Source: Microseira sp003486305 (GTDB lineage: Bacteria > Cyanobacteriota > Cyanobacteriia > Cyanobacteriales > Aerosakkonemataceae). From it: a stretch of 23,112 nucleotides of DNA. Position numbers and translations under genes: made by a program. The notes under the pieces were generated by a model. It had not been told where the DNA came from and ran no database searches. It worked only from the letters and a program-made list of their open reading frames with translations. Location of the stretch: positions 1-23,112 of the forward strand of contig DALYJX010000115.1 in assembly GCA_031969655.1 (NCBI GenBank), given 5' to 3'. Shown here one piece after another: positions 14,580-22,224 of this stretch. Position 1 is the first letter of the stretch. Every line of letters starts with the position of its first letter.

Positions 14580-15398
14580 TTAAGCAATTTTACGATAAAT
14601 TTTCTCTTGAATATCCAATTCCTCATAACAATATTCGTGGGGAGTCATCTTCAGCGTTTCCTGTCGTCCCAAGCCTAAAACTCCAAAAATCCTCAAACTA
14701 TCGTACAGCAGCTTGTGGACTCGAGCTTGCAGCTCTTGATTAAAATAGATTAAAACATTGCGACACAAAATCACGTTAAATTCATTAAAAGAAGCATCCG
14801 TAACCAGGTTGTGGGCTGAAAAAATGATATTTTCTTTCAAAAATGAGCGAATAATGGCATTATCGTAGGCAGCGGTATAGTAATCGGAAAGCGAGTGTTT
14901 ACCGCCCGATTCAAAGTAGTTCTGGGAATAATTGCGAATTGAATCTAAAGGATAAATTCCAGTTTTGGCCTTGCGTAACGCGACTTCGTTGATATCCGTA
15001 CCGTAGATGCGGCAGCGGTGATAAAGGTTTTCTTCGTAAAGTAAAATTGCCAGGGAATAAACTTCTTCACCTGTAGAACATCCCGCGTGCCAGATCCGAA
15101 TAAAAGGGTAAGTTCGCAATAAAGGAATTACCGTTTTTCTAAAGGCTAAATAAAAGCTAGGATCGCGGAACATCGAAGTCACGTTGACTGAAAGTCCCAG
15201 CAGCAAGCGCTCCATACACTCGGGCTGATGTAGAACTTTTTCCAAAAGTCCAGAGACGCTGTTGAGCTTTTCAGATCGAATTATATTCCAAATCCGGCGT
15301 TTGAGGGAAGCCATAGCGTAGTTGCGAAAATCAAAGCCATAATAGCGATAGATTCCTTCTAGTAATAGTTGAATTTCAATTTCTTCGAGTTGGATCAT
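14580..15398 (-). CDS. cheR: CheR-type protein-glutamate methyltransferase
   Basis: A 272-residue SAM-dependent methyltransferase of the CheR family, which methylates glutamates on chemoreceptors to adapt signalling. An N-terminal helical domain (about 1-75, LLEGIYRYYGFDFRNYAMAS) precedes VNVTSMFRDP (71-80). The SAM-binding loop is HAGCSTGEE (104-112), then TDINEVAL (134-141) and CRNVLIYF (212-219). The ATG at 15398 gives the usual family length. An in-frame TTG at 15431 would add 11 residues. Neither has a good ribosome site. It lies between the poly-HAMP kinase (170 bp upstream) and the hybrid kinase (50 bp downstream) on one strand. No receptor with a methylation region and no cheB is in the window. 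Free-standing CheR proteins near hybrid kinases may modify kinases or other partners; here that is inference. Confidence 0.93.
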   Translation of the reverse strand: MIQLEEIEIQLLLEGIYRYYGFDFRNYAMASLKRRIWNIIRSEKLNSVSGLLEKVLHQPECMERLLLGLSVNVTSMFRDPSFYLAFRKTVIPLLRTYPFIRIWHAGCSTGEEVYSLAILLYEENLYHRCRIYGTDINEVALRKAKTGIYPLDSIRNYSQNYFESGGKHSLSDYYTAAYDNAIIRSFLKENIIFSAHNLVTDASFNEFNVILCRNVLIYFNQELQARVHKLLYDSLRIFGVLGLGRQETLKMTPHEYCYEELDIQEKIYRKIA

Positions 15399-15436
15399 GG
15401 GGGAGTCTTGAGATCTTGAGCAGGTGAGCAATCTTT

Positions 15437-15560
15437 GTAGGGGTGGGTAATACTTTCGGGGCGGGTTTTACCAACTATTCTGTGGAACCAAGAAATATGA
15501 AAGTTAAACCCGCCCCTACAACAATCAATAAATATTTGGTTAAACCCGTCCTACAACAAC
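15437..15560. repeat. GTAGGGG-type repeat cluster between cheR and the poly-HAMP kinase
   Basis: A full element (about 15457-15519: GGGGCGGGTTTTACC, CTGTGGAACCA, AAACCCGCCCCTAC) is flanked by a partial left end (15437-15452) and a partial right end (about 15539-15555). It fills the gap between two co-oriented genes and will be part of their shared transcript if there is one. Confidence 0.65.
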
Positions 15561-15567
15561 CTAATGA

Positions 15568-18500
15568 CTAGCGATATAACCAAACTCGCAACAGGGAGAG
15601 CAATTGCTCGGTGTCAACGGGTTTGGTAATGTAATCAGATGCACCAGCTTCGATACATTTTTCGCGATCGCCTTTCATTGCTTTAGCAGTTAAAGCAATG
15701 ATGGGAAGCGAGCGAAATTGTTCGATTTGGCGGATGTTACGCATCGCCTCGTAACCATCCATTTCCGGCATCATTACATCCATTAAGACGAGATTGATAT
15801 CCGGATCGTTTTGCAACGCGGTAATGCCGTCTCTGCCGTTTTCGGCAAATGAAACGAGCATCCGCTGACTTTCCAGCAGACTGGTAAGCGCGAAAATGTT
15901 CCGCAAGTCGTCATCGACGATCAGAACTTTTTTTCCAGCTAAAATTGGGTCATTTTGCTGGAGTTGTTCCAATATCTGTCGTTTGGGTGCGGGTAAGTTC
16001 GCTTGGACGCGATGCAAAAATAAGGCAGTTTCGTCTAAAAGTCGTTCGGGACTTCGCACGTCTTTGACAATAATTGAATCGCTAATTCGCCGCAATTCGG
16101 TTTCTTCCTGGGGTGATAATTCCTTGCCAGTGTAGACGATAATCGGTAAATAACGCAGATTTGGATCTTGCTTAATTTGCTCGATCAGCGCTATACCGCT
16201 CATATCGGGTAATCCTAAGTCCAGCACCAGACAATCAAAGCGATTTTCCTTGAGTGCAGCAAGCGCCTCAGATCCCGTACCAACTGCGGTACTTGCGACA
16301 TCGGTATTGCCGATTAATTCTACGATACTGCGGCGTTGGATTTCATCGTCTTCTACTATTAGTAGAGATTTTACCGGACGGTCGATAAATCCTTTAATAT
16401 CGCCTAAAGCTTGGGTAAGGGTTTCGTGGGTGACGGGTTTTTGTAAGTATGCGATCGCACCCAATTGCAAAGAGCGCTGCTGTCCTTCTTCTACCGACAT
16501 CATGTGGATGGGAATGTGACGGGTAGCGGGATCGCGTTTGAGGCGATCGAGAATTGTCCAACCATCCATCACGGGTAAATTAATATCCAACATAATCGCG
16601 GTTGGTTTCAATTCTCGCGCCATTGCTAACCCGCGATCGCCCCGAGATGCTACCAACCCTTTAAAACCCTGCTGGCGCGCCATATCTAATAAGATGCGGG
16701 CAAAGTTGAGGTCATCTTCGACGATTAAGAGAGTGCGATCGCCCGTTTGAATTGTTTCTCTGTCATCTTCTAATTCAGCCGGATTTAACGACATATTTCG
16801 TAGTTCCGCAGATTGATTGGTCAAACCCACCCCTACATTTTGGGGCGAGACGTTTCGTGATTCCCCAGATTGATTGGTCAAACCCGTTCCTGCATTCATC
16901 ACCGGCGCGGATTTAGTTAAATTCTCTGTTTTAGTTGCCTGTAGGGGCGGGTTTAACGAGATATTTCGTGGTTCCGCAGATTGATTGGTAAAACCCACCC
17001 CTACAATTTTGTTCCCCTGCTCAAGAGCTCCCACAGGCGAGACGCCTGTGCTACCCTGCTCATCTGCTCCTCTCTTTGGCGAATAAGTCTGCGGTAGGTA
17101 TAAAGTAAACGTACTACCTTTACCAGGTTGCGATTCTAGGCGAATTTCGCCCCCCAAAAGTTGAGCAATTTCGCGACTAATAGATAACCCCAAACCCGTA
17201 CCGCCGTATTTGCGCGAAGTCGTACCATCTGCTTGTTGGAACGCTTCAAAAATAATGTGCTGTTTTTCAACCGGAATGCCAATTCCGGTATCTTTAACCG
17301 CAAAGGCAATAACTTTATCGGCACGGTTGAGGGTTTCCCGTTCCGAACTCCAACCGTTTGTTACGGTACCAACTTCTAACTTGACAGAACCTTGTTCTGT
17401 AAATTTAAACGCATTAGCGAGCAAGTTTTTCAGCACTTGTTGCAGTCGCTTCGAGTCGGTATAAATTGCCGCAGGGAGTCGGTCATCAAACGCGACCATA
17501 AAGTCGAGTTTTTTGTTTTGGGCAACTTGTTGAAACGTGCGTTCGATGTGGGTTTTCAGATCCGAAAATAAAGTCTGGTCAATTTCCACCGCCATTGTGC
17601 CAGACTCGATTTTTGCCAAATCTAGAATATCGTTAATCAGCGCCAGCAAATCGGTTCCGGCATGATAAATCGTGTGGGAGTATTCTACCTGTTTCGGCGT
17701 CAAATTGCCTTCGCTGTTGTCAGATAGCAGTTTCGCCAGAATCAGCAAACTGTTGAGCGGTGTCCGCAGTTCGTGGGACATGTTCGCCAAAAATTCCGAC
17801 TTGTATTTAGAAGTTAAAGATAATTGCTCTGCTTTTTCCTCCAAAGAAACTCGCGCTTGTTCGATTTCGCTGTTTTTCCGCTCTACTTCCCGGTTTTGCG
17901 CCTCTAGTAGTTGAGCTTTTTCTTGCAATTCTTCGTTGGTTTGTTGCAACTGTTCTTGCTGATTCTTCAGCAGTTCTTCGCTTGCTTTGAGCGATTTTGC
18001 TTGTTGTTCGAGTCGCTTGTTTGTATCGGTGAGTTCTTTTTGTTGACTTTGCAATTCTTCTGCCAAAGATTGGGACTGCTTGAGCAGTTCTTCGGTTCTC
18101 ATACTGGCAGCAATTGTATTAAGAACGATCGCGATGCTTTCGGTTAGCTGGTCTAAGAAGGTTAGGTGTATTTCGCTAAACCTCCGGAAAGATGCCAGTT
18201 CGATAATCGCCGTTACTTGCCCTTCAAATAATACGGGCAAGACGACGACGTTTAACGGCGTTGCTTCGCCGAGTCCCGAACTAATTTTGATATAGTCGTG
18301 GGGCACTTCAGTTAGCAGAATCCGCTCTTTTTCTAAGGCGCACTGTCCTACCAATCCTTCGCCTAAATAGAAGCGGTTTGATAAATGCTTGCGTTCGCGA
18401 TAGGCATAGGTACTGAGTAGTTTTAAGAACGGCGGGTGGGTGTCCCCGTTTTCCATCATGTAAAACAGTCCGTGTTGGGCAGAAACCAAAGGCGTCAGTT

Positions 18501-21500
18501 CGGATAAAATTAATTTGGAAACTGTTTCCAAATCCCGCTGACCTTGCAACATGCGGGTAAATTTCGCCAAGTTTGTTTTTAACCAATCTTGCTCGGTATT
18601 TTTCTGGGTTGTTTCTCGCAAATTGGCGATCATTTGGTTGATATTATCTTTCAGGGTAGCCACTTCGCCTTGCGCTTCTACTGAAATAGACCGGGTTAAA
18701 TCTCCTTTTGTTACCGCTGTTGCTACTTCCGCGATCGCTCTTACTTGCGTGGATAAATTTGCTGCCAATTCGTTGACGTTATCTGTTAAATCTCGCCAAG
18801 TTCCCGCCGCCCCAGGTACGCTTGCTTGTCCGCCTAATTTGCCTTCTATTCCTACTTCCCGCGCGACGCTTGTTACCTGGTCGGCAAAGGTTGCCAAAGT
18901 TTCGATCATTTCGTTAATTGTATCGGCTAAGGTGGCAATTTCTCCTTTAGCTTCTAACATTAACTTGCGCTTTAAATCCCCATTCGCAACTGCGGTGACA
19001 ACTCTGGCAATTCCCCGTACTTGGGCGGTCAGGTTACTTGCCATTGAGTTTACATTATCGGTCAAATCTTTCCAAGTTCCAGCAACGCCTACGACATGTG
19101 CTTGTCCGCCTAATTTGCCTTCGGTTCCTACCTCTCGCGCTACCCTGGTAACTTCACTAGCAAAAGACGATAGTTGATCCACCATTGTATTAATGGTGTT
19201 CTTGAGATCTAAGATTTCGCCTTTTACGTCTACGGTAATTTTCTTAGAAAGATCTCCAGTTGCGATCGCACTCGCCACTTCGGCAATATTTCGCACCTGT
19301 CCTGTCAGGTTCCCCGCCATTAAATTCACGTTGTCGGTTAAATCTTTCCAAGTTCCCGCAACGCCTTTAACATATGCTTGAACGCCGAGTTTGCCTTCTG
19401 TTCCGACTTCCCGCGCCACCCTTGTAACTTCTGATGCAAAAGAATTCAACTGATCCACCATTGTATTAATGGTGTTCTTCAGTTCCAGAATTTCCCCTTT
19501 GACATCTACAGTAATTTTCTTCGACAAATCTCCATTCGCAACTGCGGTAGTAACTTCGGCGATATTTCGCACTTGGGCAGTTAAACTTCCTGCCATAAAG
19601 TTAACGCTATCGGTTAAATCTTTCCAAGTTCCGGCAACACCTGGAACTACCGCTTGCACGCCGAGTTTGCCTTCAGAACCTACTTCTCGCGCTACTCTAG
19701 TAACTTCAGACGCAAAAGAGTTAAGTTGATCCACCATTGTATTAACGGTGTTCTTCAGTTCCAGTATTTCCCCTTTTACGTCTACAGATATTTTTTTAGA
19801 CAAATCTCCATTAGCAACTGCTGTCGTGACTGCGGCAATATTGCGTACTTGGTCGGTTAAACTTCCCGCCATGAAGTTAACGCTATCGGTTAAATCTTTC
19901 CAAGTTCCCGCTACGCCTCGCACATCTGCTTGCACCCCAAGTTTGCCTTCAGAACCAACTTCTCGGGCGACTCTGGTAACTTCACTAGCGAAAGAAGATA
20001 GCTGATCCACCATAATATTAATGGTGTTCTTCAGTTCTAAAATTTCCCCTTTAACTTGAACGGTAATTTTCTTAGAAAGATCTCCGTTTGCAATTGCTGT
20101 CGCAACTTCGGCAATATTCCGCACTTGTCCGGTCAAGTTACCCGCCATCGAATTGACGTTATCGGTTAAATCTTTCCAAGTTCCCGCAACGCCTTTCACT
20201 TCTGCTTGTACGCCTAATTTGCCTTCGGTTCCCACTTCGCGCGCGACTCTGGTAACTTCACTAGCAAAAGACGATAGTTGATCCACCATTGTATTAATGG
20301 TGTTCTTCAGTTCCAGAATTTCCCCTTTGACATCTACGGTAATTTTCTTAGAAAGGTCGCCGTTTGCGATCGCTGTCGAAACTTCGGCGATGCTTCGCAC
20401 TTGTCCCGTCAAGTTACCCGCCATTAAATTAACGTTGTCGGTTAAATCTTTCCAAGTTCCGGCAACGCCTTTAACTTCTGCTTGTACGCCTAATTTGCCT
20501 TCGGTTCCCACTTCCCGCGCCACTCTGGTAACTTCACTAGCAAAAGAATTCAACTGATCCACCATTGTATTAATAGTGTTCTTAAGTTCGAGAATTTCTC
20601 CTTTGACGTTGACGGTAATTTTCTTAGATAAATCTCCATTCGCGACGGCGGTAGTAACTTCGGCAATATTCCTGACTTGCGCGGTTAAACTATTTGCCAT
20701 AAAGTTAACGCTGTCGGTTAAATCTTTCCAAGTTCCCGCAACGCCTTTGACTTCTGCTTGCACTCCCAACTTACCTTCGGTGCCAACTTCCCGCGCCACT
20801 TTAGTTACTTCCGAGGCAAAAGAATTCAACTGGTCTACCATCGTATTGATGGTGTTCTTCAGTTCTAAAATTTCGCCTTTTACATCTACAGTAATTTTCT
20901 TAGACAGGTCGCCGTTTGCGATCGCTGTCGCCACCTCAGCAATCCCCCGCACCTGTCCGGTGAGATTCCCCGCCATCGAATTTACCGAGTCGGTAAGATC
21001 TTTCCAAGTACCTGCAACTCCCGGTACTTGCGCTTGTACCCCCAATTTACCTTCGGTTCCCACCTCGCGCGCCACCCGCGTCACCTCGGAGGCGAAGGAA
21101 TTGAGTTGGGTGACCATCGTGTTGACGACTTGCGCCGTTTGCAGGAATTCGCCTTGTAGGGGTCTACCTTGAATTTCCGTTGCGATCGCTTGCGACAAAT
21201 CCCCATTCGCCACCGCACGAATCACCCTCGCCGTCTCCGCCGTTGGTTGTACCAAGTCCGTAATTAAAGTATTAACCGAATCAATGCTATCTTTCCAACA
21301 ACCTTTCGCATTTGCTAAAGAAGCGCGTTCGTGAATTTTACCTTCTTTCCCCACAACCGTGCTGATGCGTTCTAATTCCGCCGCCATTTGCTCGTTCATT
21401 TCGATAATATCGTTGAGCGCATCGGCGATTTTTCCCGCCATCCCAGTTTCGTCATAAGGCATTCTGACGGAAAAATTACCCTTTTTGACCTCTACCAAGG

Positions 21501-21648
21501 TTCTTAACAGTTGTTTGCAGTCCAGGTTATCCCCATCGCTTCTTTCTCGCCGATGCGGTTTATTTTGCTCAGTTTGGCGATTTTCATTATTCTTTTTTAT
21601 AGGACGTTTTTGATTAATAGATTTATGCTGAGGGGAAGATGAAGACAT
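15568..21648 (-). CDS. Giant soluble poly-HAMP hybrid histidine kinase with GAF and three receivers
   Basis: A 2026-residue cytosolic sensor kinase. Residues about 45-1020 are eleven poly-HAMP units. Units of exactly 92 residues run from 231 to 966, each with a GDLSKKITVDVKGEI half and a divergent REVGTEGKLGVQA half. A GAF domain follows (about 1028-1180), then a coiled coil (about 1180-1280, many Q/E/L heptads). HisKA has H1292 in MSHELRTPLN, and HATPase (about 1390-1515) has DTGIGIP and GGTGLGLSI. A repeat-built linker (about 1519-1635) leads to three receivers with phospho-acceptors D1688, D1810 and D1957. The layout recalls fungal group III (Nik1/Os-1) osmosensing kinases, also poly-HAMP and soluble. 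No membrane helix is seen, so signals must be intracellular or come through partners. The ATG at 21648 has a TTGACA promoter candidate upstream. It is first in a likely operon with cheR and the smaller kinase. Confidence 0.95.
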   Translation of the reverse strand: MSSSSPQHKSINQKRPIKKNNENRQTEQNKPHRRERSDGDNLDCKQLLRTLVEVKKGNFSVRMPYDETGMAGKIADALNDIIEMNEQMAAELERISTVVGKEGKIHERASLANAKGCWKDSIDSVNTLITDLVQPTAETARVIRAVANGDLSQAIATEIQGRPLQGEFLQTAQVVNTMVTQLNSFASEVTRVAREVGTEGKLGVQAQVPGVAGTWKDLTDSVNSMAGNLTGQVRGIAEVATAIANGDLSKKITVDVKGEILELKNTINTMVDQLNSFASEVTKVAREVGTEGKLGVQAEVKGVAGTWKDLTDSVNFMANSLTAQVRNIAEVTTAVANGDLSKKITVNVKGEILELKNTINTMVDQLNSFASEVTRVAREVGTEGKLGVQAEVKGVAGTWKDLTDNVNLMAGNLTGQVRSIAEVSTAIANGDLSKKITVDVKGEILELKNTINTMVDQLSSFASEVTRVAREVGTEGKLGVQAEVKGVAGTWKDLTDNVNSMAGNLTGQVRNIAEVATAIANGDLSKKITVQVKGEILELKNTINIMVDQLSSFASEVTRVAREVGSEGKLGVQADVRGVAGTWKDLTDSVNFMAGSLTDQVRNIAAVTTAVANGDLSKKISVDVKGEILELKNTVNTMVDQLNSFASEVTRVAREVGSEGKLGVQAVVPGVAGTWKDLTDSVNFMAGSLTAQVRNIAEVTTAVANGDLSKKITVDVKGEILELKNTINTMVDQLNSFASEVTRVAREVGTEGKLGVQAYVKGVAGTWKDLTDNVNLMAGNLTGQVRNIAEVASAIATGDLSKKITVDVKGEILDLKNTINTMVDQLSSFASEVTRVAREVGTEGKLGGQAHVVGVAGTWKDLTDNVNSMASNLTAQVRGIARVVTAVANGDLKRKLMLEAKGEIATLADTINEMIETLATFADQVTSVAREVGIEGKLGGQASVPGAAGTWRDLTDNVNELAANLSTQVRAIAEVATAVTKGDLTRSISVEAQGEVATLKDNINQMIANLRETTQKNTEQDWLKTNLAKFTRMLQGQRDLETVSKLILSELTPLVSAQHGLFYMMENGDTHPPFLKLLSTYAYRERKHLSNRFYLGEGLVGQCALEKERILLTEVPHDYIKISSGLGEATPLNVVVLPVLFEGQVTAIIELASFRRFSEIHLTFLDQLTESIAIVLNTIAASMRTEELLKQSQSLAEELQSQQKELTDTNKRLEQQAKSLKASEELLKNQQEQLQQTNEELQEKAQLLEAQNREVERKNSEIEQARVSLEEKAEQLSLTSKYKSEFLANMSHELRTPLNSLLILAKLLSDNSEGNLTPKQVEYSHTIYHAGTDLLALINDILDLAKIESGTMAVEIDQTLFSDLKTHIERTFQQVAQNKKLDFMVAFDDRLPAAIYTDSKRLQQVLKNLLANAFKFTEQGSVKLEVGTVTNGWSSERETLNRADKVIAFAVKDTGIGIPVEKQHIIFEAFQQADGTTSRKYGGTGLGLSISREIAQLLGGEIRLESQPGKGSTFTLYLPQTYSPKRGADEQGSTGVSPVGALEQGNKIVGVGFTNQSAEPRNISLNPPLQATKTENLTKSAPVMNAGTGLTNQSGESRNVSPQNVGVGLTNQSAELRNMSLNPAELEDDRETIQTGDRTLLIVEDDLNFARILLDMARQQGFKGLVASRGDRGLAMARELKPTAIMLDINLPVMDGWTILDRLKRDPATRHIPIHMMSVEEGQQRSLQLGAIAYLQKPVTHETLTQALGDIKGFIDRPVKSLLIVEDDEIQRRSIVELIGNTDVASTAVGTGSEALAALKENRFDCLVLDLGLPDMSGIALIEQIKQDPNLRYLPIIVYTGKELSPQEETELRRISDSIIVKDVRSPERLLDETALFLHRVQANLPAPKRQILEQLQQNDPILAGKKVLIVDDDLRNIFALTSLLESQRMLVSFAENGRDGITALQNDPDINLVLMDVMMPEMDGYEAMRNIRQIEQFRSLPIIALTAKAMKGDREKCIEAGASDYITKPVDTEQLLSLLRVWLYR
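16781..17004 (-). repeat. Three copies of the GTAGGGG-type element translated inside the kinase linker
   Basis: Copies at 16941-17004 (complete, 64 bp), about 16842-16893 and about 16781-16836 share GCAGATTGATTGGT and AAACCC(A/G)(C/T)CCCT with intergenic copies. Translated, they give related peptides: VGVGFTNQSAEPRNISLNPP, GTGLTNQSGESRNVSPQN and VGVGLTNQSAELRNMSLNPA. A further hairpin module (CACAGGCGAGACGCCTGTG, about 17032-17050) next to them encodes STGVSPV. Confidence 0.8.
18751..20958 (-). repeat. Eight 276-bp tandem coding repeats (92-residue HAMP units)
   Basis: Residues 231-966 of the kinase are eight consecutive 92-residue units in perfect register. The middle ones differ at few positions (for example GQVRNIAEV versus AQVRNIAEV). 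Antisense open frames up to about 200 codons over this stretch are by-products of the repetition and not genes. Confidence 0.85.
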
Positions 21649-21674
21649 AACTCGATTTAGCTCGGTGGGGATCG

Positions 21675-21704
21675 GTAATACACTGTTACATTATCTACTG
21701 TCAA
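21675..21704 (-). promoter_or_regulatory. Candidate sigma70-type promoter of the poly-HAMP kinase operon
   Basis: On the minus strand, TTGACA (21699-21704) and TATTAC (21675-21680) are separated by 18 bp. They lie about 30-55 bp upstream of the kinase ATG. The -35 box is perfect and the -10 box matches four of six bases. Confidence 0.4.
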
Positions 21705-21803
21705 CGGTAATATAGGCATCCCATCCCAGGATAGAAACAGCCTGGTAGCGTTTCTTCCTTTGGATAGATGACCGAAAAAGGGTGAATAGATTAGGGGTGA
21801 GAT

Positions 21804-22109
21804 ATGAAGGGTTTAGAAATAGAAATAGGGAATTTAGTAGAGGCAGTAGTTAAGGCAGCGATCGCGGCAAATCAAACGCAAAATCTTGAGGATGCTTTGA
21901 CGATTCGAGATCAATTAAACCGCCTACCTGACTCGCTAAAAACAGATGTTTTAAACGGCGTAATTCTAAATTTGGTAAAAATAGATCCAATTTTGTGTCG
22001 CTGGTTTATTTTAGATATTTTTCTGCGCGATGCCGATCCAGAAGGAAAAGCTGATGTAGCAGAAAGAATAAATATGTTAATAGCCGATTTGCTAATGGCT
22101 AATGGCTAA
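21804..22109 (+). CDS. Small protein of unknown function
   Basis: A 101-residue protein that I do not recognise. It is mainly predicted helix, with mixed charged and hydrophobic residues (NLVEAVVKAAIAANQ, ALTIRDQLNRLPDSLKTDVL, RINMLIADLLM). It has no membrane segment or signal peptide. AGGGGTGA sits 4 nt upstream of the ATG, a good ribosome site, which supports a real gene. It is divergent from the poly-HAMP kinase, with 155 bp between, and convergent with the partial kinase on its other side. Its last codons (MANG-stop) are made from the first two units of a GCTAATG tandem repeat, so the natural C-terminus may have been replaced by repeat DNA. Helical small proteins next to kinases can be regulators, but nothing here shows it. 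Confidence 0.65.
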   Translation: MKGLEIEIGNLVEAVVKAAIAANQTQNLEDALTIRDQLNRLPDSLKTDVLNGVILNLVKIDPILCRWFILDIFLRDADPEGKADVAERINMLIADLLMANG

Positions 22110-22149
22110 TGGCTAATGGCTAATGGTTAATGGTTAATGGTTAATGGTT
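22091..22149. repeat. 7-bp tandem repeat, units GCTAATG and GTTAATG
   Basis: Five GCTAATG units are followed by about three GTTAATG units head to tail. The third unit supplies the TAA stop codon (22107-22109) of the 101-residue gene. This unit gives a stop in every frame read on the plus strand. Confidence 0.85.
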
Positions 22150-22163
22150 CAACAAACAAATCT

Positions 22164-22224
22164 AGCAATGAGCAATTAGCAATGAGCAATTAGCAATGAG
22201 CAATTAGCAATGAGCAATTAGCAA
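22164..22224. repeat. 14-bp composite tandem repeat, alternating AGCAATG and AGCAATT
   Basis: About four 14-bp units, each made of two variant heptamers, lie between the two convergent genes. The minus-strand kinase ends inside it, with its TAA at 22218-22220. Confidence 0.85.

Noticed and set aside
18551..19177. 208-codon plus-strand open frame, and similar ones at 20576-21172 and nearby
   Set aside because: They are antisense shadows of the 92-residue HAMP repeats; the periodic codon pattern keeps the opposite frame open.
22091..22224. CRISPR array
   Set aside because: Repeat units are 7 or 14 bp with no unique spacers, so they are simple tandem repeats.
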